A stretch of 43,875 bases of DNA from UBA9339 sp964535195 (GCA_964535195.1 CAZHSI010000011.1:1-43875), one strand, 5' to 3'. Shown: positions 32,741 to 41,982, numbered from the stretch's first letter. Notes: a model not told the origin generated them from the letters alone. A program made the numbers and translations.

Positions 32741-34152
32741 TGAGTAAATTTATTAAATTAAGTTTTTTTACTTTTTTTACCGGGTTACTTTTTTTAGGTA
32801 ACGCCATAATTTTTGCAGATGTTGGCAGTGACCTAAATAGTTTTTTTAACCAACTAGGTTTTGATAACAATGTAACGACTCCAAGAGCGTTTACTGGGCA
32901 AGAAGCTGGTTACTATACGGGAGGGAGCCTTTTTGCGAGAGCGCCGGTGAGAAATGTACAAATTGCACAAATAGATGTGCCTAGCTATCGCAGTGGTTGT
33001 GGTGGTATAGATCTTTTTATGGGTGGTTTTTCTTTTATTAATGGGGACCAAATAATCCAACTATTAAAAAATGTAATGAATAATGCGCAAGGGTATGCTT
33101 TTACTCTTGCTCTGGAGGCAGCAACGCCGCAGTTAGCGAATGTAATGAAATTCTTGCAAAAAGCTGCTTCTGAAATAAATGCTATGAATATTAATTCATG
33201 TGAAACTGCCGCAGGTCTTGTGGGATCGGTTTGGCCTAAAACGCAAGAAGCTCAAAGAAGGGTATGTTCAGATATAGCTTTAACGCAGATGCATAATGTA
33301 TTTTCAGATTATGCTGCGGCAAAACAAGGATGTGGTAACGAAGGAAAATTAACAGAAGTATTGAATAAAGGCACGGACGCATATAAAAATGTTGTTTTTA
33401 AAGAAGGAAATCTTGCTTGGAAAGCAATACAGCAGAACGAATTTCTAAAAGCAGACCAAACATTAGCTGAATTATTTATGTCTCTTTCTGGAACTATTAT
33501 AGTAAGACAAAAGGGTAGTGGTGATGAGGCAGAGCATACCTTTTCTAACTTACCTTCTTTAGCTACCAATACGAAATTGTTAGGCGCTTTACTTAATGGA
33601 GGTACAGCAACTATTTATAAATGCGATGAATCAGAAAAATGTTTAGCTCCCACTACCACAGCTATTACTATTGATCTAAAACATGCCTTAAGACATCGTG
33701 TCAGCACAGAATTACAAAAGATGGCAGAAAAGTTTTATCAGGATGCAAGGCTTCAAAATACCGAAATTGGTTTGATGGAATCTACGACATTACCAATACA
33801 AAAAATGCTTAATGTGCAAATGGCATTTTATAAAGATAAAGATATTTTAGATATAAGTAGTTACTCAGACATTATTGCAGTGGATATATTATTTCAATAC
33901 CTAAACGAAAATTTAAATACGGTTAGGGCAAGTACCATTAACTTGCAATACCCAGAAGACATAATGAATAAATTTATCGAAGATATTGATGCCGCAAGGA
34001 AAGCTTTACGCAGTATCCAAAAAAGTGTCTATGCTGAACTTACTACTACTAATAGTATCATTAAACAAACCCGAATGATTGAAGATATGCTATCTAGTAG
34101 TTTTTCAGAGCATATGAACATGAATATGAAATGGTCTAAAGGTGAGCTCTAA
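32740..34152 (+). CDS. traH: TraH pilus assembly protein
   Basis: 470 residues with a signal peptide (about 1-27). The opening FNQLGFDNNVTTPRAFTGQE followed by AGYYTGGSLFARAPVRNVQI is diagnostic of TraH, as are CGGIDLFMGGFSFING and VWPKTQEAQRRVC. It acts in the periplasm or outer membrane in pilus outgrowth. The last base overlaps the traG ATG. Confidence 0.94.
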   Translation: MSKFIKLSFFTFFTGLLFLGNAIIFADVGSDLNSFFNQLGFDNNVTTPRAFTGQEAGYYTGGSLFARAPVRNVQIAQIDVPSYRSGCGGIDLFMGGFSFINGDQIIQLLKNVMNNAQGYAFTLALEAATPQLANVMKFLQKAASEINAMNINSCETAAGLVGSVWPKTQEAQRRVCSDIALTQMHNVFSDYAAAKQGCGNEGKLTEVLNKGTDAYKNVVFKEGNLAWKAIQQNEFLKADQTLAELFMSLSGTIIVRQKGSGDEAEHTFSNLPSLATNTKLLGALLNGGTATIYKCDESEKCLAPTTTAITIDLKHALRHRVSTELQKMAEKFYQDARLQNTEIGLMESTTLPIQKMLNVQMAFYKDKDILDISSYSDIIAVDILFQYLNENLNTVRASTINLQYPEDIMNKFIEDIDAARKALRSIQKSVYAELTTTNSIIKQTRMIEDMLSSSFSEHMNMNMKWSKGEL

Positions 34153-37070
34153 TGGATGTATTATCGATATACGTTTATGGTGCCGGTGGAGTATTTGCTG
34201 AATTTTTTAATGCCATGTCTGCTGCTGTAGGTACCGGTACGTTTGCTACTTTAATACGGATATCCGTGCTTTTGGCAGGAGTAACTGCTCTTGCTAGCGC
34301 TATATTTAAAAGAGATTTTGTGACTTGTGTTAAATGGTTTGGCTTATATTATTTAGTTATTTATGTTCTTTTAATACCAAAAGTAGATGTTCAAATTATT
34401 GATCGTACTGATTCACGGGGTTATGCAGTAGATAATGTGCCTCTTGGACTAGGAGTCTTAGCTAGTGTTACCACGTCTATTGGAGATGCTTTAACAAAAT
34501 TAACCGATGAAATATTTTCTATGCCTGATGATCTTGGTTATAGTAAGTCTGGTATGGTTATGGCATCTAAGCTAGCACTAGCCTCACGGCAGTTTCAAAT
34601 TACTGATCCAAGGTTAAATGCAAATATGGAAAGGTTTATGGTGCAATGTGTGTATTGGCCTATAATGCTCGGTTATTACTCAATGGATGATTTAACTACA
34701 GCACAAGATCTTTGGGGATTTATTAGCTCTCATGCTCCTAAATCAAGATCATTTCTATACGACGGTGGTTCTCCTGATAGCAGAAAAATCACCATGTGTG
34801 GAGCTGGTATTACTTTACTTGGGAAAAACTTACAAGAAAATTTATATAATGCAGGTGTTAGAGGCGCTACACGTTTATTTACAAATAGTAAAAGCGCAAA
34901 AGAAGGAGTATCGACTGCTTCAAGCACCCAAACACCAGAGGATATAAAAGCACAGTTATTGAAATACTTACCTCAAGCATACAATTATCTACTTAATGCA
35001 TCTAGTACTGCTACAGATATCCTACAACAGAGTATTATAGCAAATGCTATAACTAACGGCTTATTATATTTTGGGACCTCCACTAATTCTCAAGCTGCTG
35101 TTACTAACTATGCTGCTACTCGTGCTCAGGAGCAGCAGCGTCTAACTCAAAATACACTGGGCTTTTTAGCAGGGTATTGGCTACCTATAATGAAAAACGC
35201 TTTTGAAGCTATTATGTATGGTTGTTTTTTATTTGTAATTCTTTTAGGAGTTTTTCCGTTTGGTGTAGCAGTCTTAAGAAACTATGTATTTACTTTATGT
35301 TGGTTGCAAGCGTGGGCGCCATTATATGCAATTATAAATCTTATTTGTTCCTATTATGCAAAAGTACAAAGCTTAGCTACTCCAGAAAGTGGTTTTATAT
35401 TAAAAAACTGGTACCAGTTTTTACAAGTGAACCATGATATGGCAAGTCTTGCTGGATATTTAACACTAAGTGTTCCATTTATCTCTGCTGGTTTAGTAAA
35501 AGGTATGGCAAGTACTATGACTCATGTTGCTCAATATATGGGCGGAGTGTCGCAGTCTGCTGGTAGCCAAGCAGCTGCTGAAGCTGTGGCAGGCAATATT
35601 AGTATGGGAGTAACAGGGATGAGAAATAATAGCGCATTTAATTTTAGCGCACATCAGCATGATTTAACTGCTCGTATGGCTTCTGGTGCTAGTTATGAAT
35701 TACCAAGTGGCGAAAGTATAAACTTTATGCCAGATGGAGGGATAGCAGTAAGTAGAGGAAGAACTATTTCAGATTTAGGAGTAAACGTAGATTTTGCTAA
35801 ATCTATTCAAAACGCTTCAAGTCAACAAGCAGACTATGCTTATAATACAGCAAAAAGTGAATCGATAGCTGCTGGGGAAAGTTACCAGGCTGGGATGAGG
35901 AATCTTTATGAGTTAACAGAACATGCCGGTAGTTCTACTTCTAGCGGTCAAGCATGGGTATCTAGTGAAAGCTCTGGTGTAAGCCACGCTTTAAATAAAG
36001 TGAAAGACTTAACCCAACAGTTTGCTGAGAAGAATGATGTTTCTTATGATCAAGCAAAAGAAATATTAACCAGAGCACATGGTGGTTTTGGTGTTTCAGG
36101 TAGTGTCAGTGGTTCTGGTGGGGGGAGTTCTGGTAGTAATATTGGCGGTAATTTAGGTGTGAATGCGGAGGCCGGGGTTGATAGTTCTATATACAATAAG
36201 TCTTCAGCTAATGAACAGAAGCTTTACAGCTATGCCGAAGATTATGTAAAAAAGAGTGGCTATTCAGAAAATGTAGATCTTGTGCAAAGAGCTGCGATTG
36301 ATAGAACTTTACATACTACTAATGACAAAGGGGCTAGGTTAGTAGAGTCTATGACAGGTTCGTTTGAAAACTCTAATAATCTTAGAAAGGAGTCAGAGGC
36401 ACATTATCAAGAAGCGGAAAGTCATAGGATAGCAGCAAGTCGCTCTCAAGAAGAAGGAGTACAAACAAGGGTAAATATGCAGCAAGGGTTCTTAGAATTT
36501 ATTAGCAAACAACCAAGTACTTATGGGTCAGGGACGATGAGTGTACAAACAGTCCTTGGTTTAATGAATAGGGACCCTGAATATGGTAAGACATTGGTTA
36601 ATCATTTTGCGCATAATTACGCTAAATCTAATTTATCAAATTGGAATCAAGGGATGGCGAGTTCACAACAAGATATTAAACATATTTATCAAAATAAAGC
36701 TAATGCTATCACAAACCAAGGGAACCAAGAGTTACAAAAGCAGCAAAATGTTAGCAAAGAACAAGTACAAGTATCTTCTAGACAAAAGGGATTACTTAAG
36801 GAAAATTTTATAGATACATCAGTGAAAGATATAGCAGAAGACAGCGTTAGAGAAAACAAAAAAGAGATACAAGTTTCTAAGGATCAATTAAATAATATTG
36901 AGTTAACCAAGGAACAGAAATTTAACGAAGAAAAAGAAGCAGCAAAACAATATAGAAGTGGTGTTATTACTGATGCTATTAAATCAGATAAAGCTAGAAA
37001 TGGAATAGCTAGTATGTTGGTGACAGGAAAAACACCACGTGAAAAAATAAGAACTAAATTAGATGAGTAA
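34152..37070 (+). CDS. traG: TraG mating-pair stabilisation and entry-exclusion target protein
   Basis: 972 residues. The N-terminal half (1-460) has several membrane helices and the TraG_N blocks SIYVYGAGGVFAEFFNAMSA and FVTCVKWFGLYYLVIYVLLI, then YSMDDLTTAQDLW and FEAIMYGCFLFVILLGVFPF. The C-terminal half is a long periplasmic, Ser/Gly/Gln/Ala-rich region with a glycine-rich stretch around 655-680 (SVSGSGGGSSGSNIGGNLG) and coiled segments to the end. In F the C-terminus crosses to the recipient membrane and is read by TraS. No traS homologue is recognisable after it. Confidence 0.93.
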   Translation: MDVLSIYVYGAGGVFAEFFNAMSAAVGTGTFATLIRISVLLAGVTALASAIFKRDFVTCVKWFGLYYLVIYVLLIPKVDVQIIDRTDSRGYAVDNVPLGLGVLASVTTSIGDALTKLTDEIFSMPDDLGYSKSGMVMASKLALASRQFQITDPRLNANMERFMVQCVYWPIMLGYYSMDDLTTAQDLWGFISSHAPKSRSFLYDGGSPDSRKITMCGAGITLLGKNLQENLYNAGVRGATRLFTNSKSAKEGVSTASSTQTPEDIKAQLLKYLPQAYNYLLNASSTATDILQQSIIANAITNGLLYFGTSTNSQAAVTNYAATRAQEQQRLTQNTLGFLAGYWLPIMKNAFEAIMYGCFLFVILLGVFPFGVAVLRNYVFTLCWLQAWAPLYAIINLICSYYAKVQSLATPESGFILKNWYQFLQVNHDMASLAGYLTLSVPFISAGLVKGMASTMTHVAQYMGGVSQSAGSQAAAEAVAGNISMGVTGMRNNSAFNFSAHQHDLTARMASGASYELPSGESINFMPDGGIAVSRGRTISDLGVNVDFAKSIQNASSQQADYAYNTAKSESIAAGESYQAGMRNLYELTEHAGSSTSSGQAWVSSESSGVSHALNKVKDLTQQFAEKNDVSYDQAKEILTRAHGGFGVSGSVSGSGGGSSGSNIGGNLGVNAEAGVDSSIYNKSSANEQKLYSYAEDYVKKSGYSENVDLVQRAAIDRTLHTTNDKGARLVESMTGSFENSNNLRKESEAHYQEAESHRIAASRSQEEGVQTRVNMQQGFLEFISKQPSTYGSGTMSVQTVLGLMNRDPEYGKTLVNHFAHNYAKSNLSNWNQGMASSQQDIKHIYQNKANAITNQGNQELQKQQNVSKEQVQVSSRQKGLLKENFIDTSVKDIAEDSVRENKKEIQVSKDQLNNIELTKEQKFNEEKEAAKQYRSGVITDAIKSDKARNGIASMLVTGKTPREKIRTKLDE

Positions 37071-37101
37071 AAGTTAGAAGAATGAACTGGAATGCATATT
37101 A

Positions 37102-37428
37102 TCAATGGCGGTATCGAGTAATGTGCCATGCACCACTGCCTGGTTCACAAGGATTCATATCCCATTCTCGACTACCAATTCGAGGTGATGGTGACCAAGA
37201 GTTATTATATGAAATCTCTGAACAACCATGTACAAACTTTACCGGCCAAGAACCAGTTTTTTCTTTATGCTTAATCATTGATCTGAAAATTAATACAAAG
37301 ATAAAGAAGATAAAAAGCATGGTAAAAAGTATTTCGCTTAGGATAGCTAGAAAGATAAGAGACAAAATTACACCGCCTATTTTGTATAGTTTAGATTTAG
37401 AGAATGTAGTTTTGTTTTCAGTATTCAT
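37102..37428 (-). CDS. Possible small membrane protein, antisense in the transfer operon
   Basis: 108 codons on the minus strand, ATG at 37428. After a polar start (MNTENKTTFSKSKLYKIGG) there is a strong hydrophobic stretch (about 20-50: VILSLIFLAILSEILF onward), then a basic turn (RSMIKHKEK) and a Trp/Pro/Cys/His-containing tail (GSWPVKFVHGCSEIS). This looks more protein-like than the overlapping plus-strand frame 37082-37489, which is Lys/Ile-rich through the same bases. It would oppose transcription of the tra operon. In F the same interval (traG to traD) holds the exclusion gene traS, also a small membrane protein, but on the other strand. No family recognised. Confidence 0.38.
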   Translation of the reverse strand: MNTENKTTFSKSKLYKIGGVILSLIFLAILSEILFTMLFIFFIFVLIFRSMIKHKEKTGSWPVKFVHGCSEISYNNSWSPSPRIGSREWDMNPCEPGSGAWHITRYRH

Positions 37429-37614
37429 TAATTTAAAAGTATACCATTTTAAACTTGAAACTGGAATACTTAGAAAGATGAAAATTTAATTGTTGGTGGG
37501 GATGTGTTTTGTTGTTTAAAAGATTAATTTTTGAGCGAATGTCATAAAATTAATATATATAATTATCATCGAACATAGACTAAATATTAAAGCTAACAGA
37601 ATCCAGGAGAAAGT

Positions 37615-38739
37615 ATGAAAAATAGGGTACAAGTAAAAAATAAAAAATTTTTATCAAACAAACATTTTGATAATCTGAATAATAAAAGAGTTGATACACT
37701 ATATAAAAATATAGCCGGATATATACAAACTGCTAGGAATAATATACGTCGTAGTGTGGATAGTGAACAAGTAAAAGCCTACTGGTTAATTGGTAGGGAT
37801 ATTGTTGAAGAAGAGCAGGCTGGTAAAGCAAAGGCAGAATACGGTTCTTTTCTACTAGAAGAAATATCAGCAAGATTATCCAAAGAATTTGGTAAAGGAT
37901 TTAGTGTTGATACTTTAGAGCGTGCTAGGAAATTTTATTTAACATACCAAAAGGGTATTAAACAAAATTCCGCTGCAGTGCGGCGGAATTTACCGGAATT
38001 TAGTCCTAATCTTAGTTGGATACACTATAGAGCTTTAATACGAGAGGAAAGGCCAGTAGTTAGAAATTTTTATCAACTAGAAGCGGAAAAGAATTGTTGG
38101 TCTGGGCGTGAACTAGAAAGACAAATGGGTAGTTTATTATTTGAAAGACTGGCTAAAAGTAAAGACAAAAAAGGATTGATGAAGTTAGCGTGTAGAGGAC
38201 AAGAAATTATTAAACCAGAAGATGCAATAAAGGAGCCAGTGGTTTTAGAATTTTTAGGTCTGCCTGAGAGTCATAAGTTAGTTGAATCTAAATTAGAAGA
38301 TGCCTTAATTAGTAACATGCAAAGCTTTCTTTTGGAGCTTGGGCGGGGATTTGCTTTTATAGGTAGGCAAAAACGTTTAACTCTTGATGGAGACCATTTT
38401 TACGCTGATTTGGTTTTTTATCATACAGTACTTAAGGCCTATATAATAATTGATATTAAAACTAAACCTTTGACTCATGGAGATCTTGGACAGATGGAAA
38501 TGTATGTAAATTATTTTGATTTAGAGGAAAAAACTGAAGGAGATAATCCAACTATTGGTTTAATTTTGTGTGCGGCGCAAAACAAAAAAATGGTTAAATA
38601 TTTTTTGGGGAATAAAAATAAAAATATTTTCGCAAGTAAATATCAGTTTTGTTTACCAACGGAAAAAGAACTAGAAGAAGAGTTAAGGAAGGAAATAAAG
38701 GATATCAAACACATGCTAACCTATTCTAAAACAAAGTAA
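37615..38739 (+). CDS. DUF1016/YhcG-type PDDEXK nuclease-domain protein
   Basis: 374 residues, with CCAGGAGAAAG before the ATG. An N-terminal DUF1016 helical domain (about 25-170: AYWLIGRDIVEEEQ, SARLSKEFGKGFSVDTLERA, LSWIHYRALIR) is followed by the PDDEXK nuclease domain: DGDHFYADLVFYH (Asp265), YIIIDIKTKPLTHGDLGQME (Asp280 and Lys282 as the D-x-K variant), MYVNYFD. The family's role is unsettled: DNA repair, restriction-like defence or recombination have been suggested. It lies between traG and traD, 16 bp before traD, and so should be made with the transfer machinery. It may process incoming or outgoing DNA. Confidence 0.85.
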   Translation: MKNRVQVKNKKFLSNKHFDNLNNKRVDTLYKNIAGYIQTARNNIRRSVDSEQVKAYWLIGRDIVEEEQAGKAKAEYGSFLLEEISARLSKEFGKGFSVDTLERARKFYLTYQKGIKQNSAAVRRNLPEFSPNLSWIHYRALIREERPVVRNFYQLEAEKNCWSGRELERQMGSLLFERLAKSKDKKGLMKLACRGQEIIKPEDAIKEPVVLEFLGLPESHKLVESKLEDALISNMQSFLLELGRGFAFIGRQKRLTLDGDHFYADLVFYHTVLKAYIIIDIKTKPLTHGDLGQMEMYVNYFDLEEKTEGDNPTIGLILCAAQNKKMVKYFLGNKNKNIFASKYQFCLPTEKELEEELRKEIKDIKHMLTYSKTK

Positions 38740-38754
38740 CTTATTGGTTATTGT

Positions 38755-40614
38755 ATGACTGACGACTCTAAAACTTCGACTCGTAACTTTATCAGAGGTG
38801 GGCAGGTATTGCTGCATAATTTTCGTATGGTTAAGCAGTTACTTGATCGTACCCTGGTTTTTACTTTAATTGTATTTTTATCAGTAACAATAGGCCTAAC
38901 TTATTATAGAACGAATGGCTGGCATAGTTTCGCGGTAAAACATTGGTGCGCTGCACATATTTTTACGTTTTTTTATGGTAGTAATGCCAAACAAAAGATG
39001 AGATTACCTGGTGCTTATTCTAATGCTTTTGAGGAAAGGATGGTTTTATCTTCTGAGGTACTTAGGGATCCTCAGATAGTAAAAGCTGTAGAAGAAGTAG
39101 GGAGCCTACTTATCTTATCTACACTTTATGGCGCTATATCTTCTATAGGAACCTTATTTTTAGTAGTAGTTTATTTTAGAAAAAGAGGAAAAAAGCAGTC
39201 TGAGACTAAGCAGCTACGTGGTTATGAGATAGCTGAAAAAGACAGTATTAAAAAGTTAATCAAAAAGGATAATAGGTCAGATATTACTATTGGTGGTCTA
39301 TGTTTACCAAAAAGTTTTGAGACAGGGCACGTTTTGATACATGGTACTACGGGAATGGGGAAGTCGGTATGTATTAAAGAATTATTGGATCAGATTAGAA
39401 AAAGAGGGGATAAGGTTATTATATATGATCAAGGCTGCGACTATATTAGTTCGTTTTATACTAAAGAAGACATTATATTGAATCCCTTAGATGAAAGGAC
39501 AGCTTCATGGTGCTTATGGGATGAGTGCCGCGATTCGGCAGATTATGATAGTTTAGCAGCAGCGTTAATTCCGTCGCCACCAAATGCTGGTGAGCCGTTT
39601 TGGAGTAATGGAGCAAGAGTTATCTTTTCTGCAATGGCTCAAAAAATAAAAGAGACGATAGATCAGCCTAAAATACCGCAACTATTAGCATCTATATTGT
39701 CAGCCGATCTTAGAAAAATGGAAAAAGTATTACAAAATACCGAGGCTGCTCCATTGGTTTCTGAGCGAGCTGACAAAACGTCACTATCATTTAAATCTAT
39801 GTTAGCTACTTACCTTAGGTCTTTAAAATACATTAAAGAAGAAGAAAATCCTTTTTCTATTAGAAAATGGATACAGGATGATAACCAAAAGAACTGGTTG
39901 TTTATAAGTTCCTTAGCTGATCGTCATGAAACTTTGAAGCCATTGATTTCGATGTGGCTTGATATAGCTGCTAATTCGTTGTTGAGCCTTGCTCCATCTT
40001 ATACTAGAAGGATATGGTTGTTTTTTGATGAATTAGCTAGCTTGCATAAACTACCATATTTACCTAACGCATTTGCTCAATCTAGAAAATTTGGTGGCTG
40101 TTTGGTTGCGGGAGTACAAAGTATAGCGCAGTTGCGTAAGGTTTATGGGCAACACGCTGCTGATGAGATATCTACAATGTGTAATACAAGAATATTCTTT
40201 AGATCGCCATCAAATGAGGCTGCAGTTTGGACCTCCAAAGAGCTAGGGCAGCATGAAATAGAAGAAATGCAGGAAGGGATTTCTTATAGTGAAAGTGCTA
40301 TGCGTTCTGGAATTTCTATTAATAAGCATACAATCCAAAAAGACTTAGTTAATGCTGCTGAAATCATGCAGCTTCAGCCACTTGAAGCATATGTTAGGTT
40401 GCCAGGTAATCTTCCTATTACAAAAATAAAGTTATCTTATAAGGATCGTACTTCTGATGCTCAACCTTTTATTGCTAGAAATATTGCAGAGAAAACATAT
40501 AAAGAGGTCACAGATAAAATAAGTTTGGCAAGCGAGGAGAGCAAGGCAAATGAGATTAACTTAAAGCAAGAAAAGGTATTAGAAAGTGAAGAGATATCTG
40601 TATTGAACTGCTAG
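38755..40614 (+). CDS. traD: TraD-type T4SS coupling ATPase
   Basis: 619 residues. Two membrane helices (about 36-55 and 110-135) precede the TraD/VirD4 ATPase: P loop HGTTGMGKSVCIKELL (from about 195), DQGCDYISSFY, NPLDERTASWCLWDE, Walker B IWLFFDELASLHKLP (Asp425), and QSRKFGGCLVAGVQSIAQL. TraD docks the relaxosome onto the secretion channel and pumps DNA. Shorter than F TraD (717) because the C-terminal TraM-binding tail is mostly absent, consistent with no traM here. Last gene of the transfer operon in this window; F traI would follow, but only a decayed gene does. Confidence 0.92.
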   Translation: MTDDSKTSTRNFIRGGQVLLHNFRMVKQLLDRTLVFTLIVFLSVTIGLTYYRTNGWHSFAVKHWCAAHIFTFFYGSNAKQKMRLPGAYSNAFEERMVLSSEVLRDPQIVKAVEEVGSLLILSTLYGAISSIGTLFLVVVYFRKRGKKQSETKQLRGYEIAEKDSIKKLIKKDNRSDITIGGLCLPKSFETGHVLIHGTTGMGKSVCIKELLDQIRKRGDKVIIYDQGCDYISSFYTKEDIILNPLDERTASWCLWDECRDSADYDSLAAALIPSPPNAGEPFWSNGARVIFSAMAQKIKETIDQPKIPQLLASILSADLRKMEKVLQNTEAAPLVSERADKTSLSFKSMLATYLRSLKYIKEEENPFSIRKWIQDDNQKNWLFISSLADRHETLKPLISMWLDIAANSLLSLAPSYTRRIWLFFDELASLHKLPYLPNAFAQSRKFGGCLVAGVQSIAQLRKVYGQHAADEISTMCNTRIFFRSPSNEAAVWTSKELGQHEIEEMQEGISYSESAMRSGISINKHTIQKDLVNAAEIMQLQPLEAYVRLPGNLPITKIKLSYKDRTSDAQPFIARNIAEKTYKEVTDKISLASEESKANEINLKQEKVLESEEISVLNC

Positions 40615-40615
40615 A

Positions 40616-40890
40616 ATGCAGCAGGTTATGTATACCAATATTAAAAACTGTGCTAAGTACCATTGTGATAGTTATGTAATAAAAATGCTGTTAGCGGGAA
40701 TGTAGATTTTATGTACTGTATGCAACAAGTCTGGGGTTAAGGCTCCATATAAAGCTACCCCAAAATGGCAATATACGAGTGTTTTATGGGCGGGCGAGTC
40801 CATCCAAAATTGGCGGTGGTTAAAAAATTGGTCATAACATTCAACGAAGAATATAAATATCGTTATTTAAAAAATGGGGCACATAAATAA
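40616..40890 (+). pseudogene. Decayed phage/plasmid-type gene of an unnamed family
   Basis: Starting at ATG 40616 the frame reads KNCAKYHCDSYVIKMLLAGM, then an in-frame TAG at 40703-40705, then ILCTVCNKSGVKAPYKATPK and SVLWAGESIQNWRWLKN. After a one-base loss in the A-run at 40822-40827 the next frame gives LVITFNEEYKYRYLKNGAHK to 40890. This order (CAxYHCDxHVVKM, lLcTa, apYKxTHxnHPcxvWaxxSxxNwxWL, L..EY.yRYxKxHxs) is that of a widespread small phage-type protein, sometimes labelled pyrimidine-dimer glycosylase-like. One stop and one frameshift make it a pseudogene. It sits immediately after traD. The rest of the gap to 41044 shows nothing else. Confidence 0.6.
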
Positions 40891-41044
40891 TTTTGTGTAG
40901 TTGCTAGTAAGTTGTTGGAATCAAGGCTGCCAAATCAGAGTTTGATGGAGTTTAGTTAAAGTAAAATGGATGAGAAGAAGGTAGTTTGGATGTTTTATGG
41001 ATAAATTCGGTTGATTTGTTTTTTTTGTTTTTAAGTTTATAATG

Positions 41045-41069
41045 AGCCTATAAAATAAATTTATAGGCT
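41045..41069. promoter_or_regulatory. Perfect 10-bp inverted repeat at the recombinase-like gene start
   Basis: AGCCTATAAA (41045-41054) and TTTATAGGCT (41060-41069) are exact reverse complements with a 5-bp centre. The dyad ends 7 bp before ATG 41077, in the place a ribosome site would occupy; none is visible. It could be a binding site for the recombinase-like protein itself (autoregulation or a vestigial attachment core) or an RNA hairpin limiting translation. Confidence 0.5.
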
Positions 41070-41076
41070 AACTTTA

Positions 41077-41982
41077 ATGCCCACCAATAACACCATAAAA
41101 ATAAAAACTAACGCCGGGCTGCTTTATGTGTTCGAGGAATGGCTAAAAAAACAGTCATATGCTATTAATACCAAAAATACGTATTTAAAAACCGTCCGGG
41201 ATTTCTTAGCTTATTTACGTGACTTTAATAAAGTGCACTTAAACAATGTTAGCATAGAACTATTGCTTCAATTTATTACGAAAAGGGGTAATAAGCTTTA
41301 TGCTCCTGCAAATACAAATTTACGGCTATCAGCTTTAGGATTGTTTTTTACGTGGGCATGCAAAAACAAGTTCTGTTACAAGAATCCAGTAATTGAATAT
41401 AAAAAATACCGGCTAAATAAAAAGCCATTTGCTTCAAAAGCCTATAAAACCGATGTTAAGCTTGTGATATTATCATCAGAAGAACAATTACTTCTTTTAA
41501 ATAGCAAAACTGATCAATCATTTCTTGCCATAAGAGATAAATGTATTATTAGCATGATGTTAGATACCGCATTATATGCGGGAGAGCTAATTAACTTGCA
41601 AATAAAAGATTTAAACCTAGAAAACTCTTACATTGAGGTTCGAAGTGATAATCCAAACAAGAAAAGGAAAATACAGCTCACTACATCAGTATGTAAGTTT
41701 TGCCGTGCTTGGTTAGTTCAACGTAATAATGCTATGGGCAATAACCAACTTAAAATGTTATTTTTTACAGATAAACTTAAAAAAATCAGCAAACGTAGCT
41801 TATATCGCATAATCTCTAAAGCTATACTTGATGCTGGTATAAATAAACCACATCTAGGACCAGAAATTATAAGACAAACTGCTGTTCACAACATGTCAAG
41901 TTCAGGAAAAACTATAGAGGAAGTTCAGTTGATAACCGGTATAAAGACATTAAAAAACATTCAAAAATATATGGAACATTGA
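41077..41982 (+). CDS. Tyrosine-recombinase-fold protein lacking key catalytic residues
   Basis: 301 residues, the normal XerC/D length. A core-binding domain (about 12-95: TKNTYLKTVRDFLAYLR, LRLSALGLFFTWACKN) precedes a catalytic-fold domain (about 130-300). The catalytic Arg I position (normally GLRxxEL) reads ALYAGEL, with Tyr167. The HxLRH box reads PEIIRQ: His is Glu263, Arg266 remains, the second His is Gln267. The GH/GW position is GI (Ile289). Tyr298 in QKYMEH remains. With Arg I and both histidines gone it should not cut DNA efficiently, but could still bind it. The frame is intact and uninterrupted, which suggests a retained structural or regulatory role. Confidence 0.75.
   Translation: MPTNNTIKIKTNAGLLYVFEEWLKKQSYAINTKNTYLKTVRDFLAYLRDFNKVHLNNVSIELLLQFITKRGNKLYAPANTNLRLSALGLFFTWACKNKFCYKNPVIEYKKYRLNKKPFASKAYKTDVKLVILSSEEQLLLLNSKTDQSFLAIRDKCIISMMLDTALYAGELINLQIKDLNLENSYIEVRSDNPNKKRKIQLTTSVCKFCRAWLVQRNNAMGNNQLKMLFFTDKLKKISKRSLYRIISKAILDAGINKPHLGPEIIRQTAVHNMSSSGKTIEEVQLITGIKTLKNIQKYMEH

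Noticed and set aside
36090..36190. Glycine/serine-rich run in traG that could be a separate repeat or insertion.
   Set aside because: It is in frame, without nucleotide-level repeat units, and flexible Ser/Gly stretches are common in TraG C-terminal regions.
37082..37489. Plus-strand ORF of 135 codons just after traG.
   Set aside because: Composition is Lys/Ile-rich and antisense to a more protein-like minus-strand frame with a clear membrane segment; no ribosome site of note and no recognisable family. Neither frame is certain.
28365..40705. Three TAG codons interrupt recognisable domains (28365, 28410, 40703), suggesting TAG might be read as an amino acid.
   Set aside because: Several intact genes end naturally at TAG (traD, the HU gene, dacB, the histidine kinase, the VanX-like gene), and one of the interrupted genes also has a frameshift, so ordinary decay is the simpler explanation.
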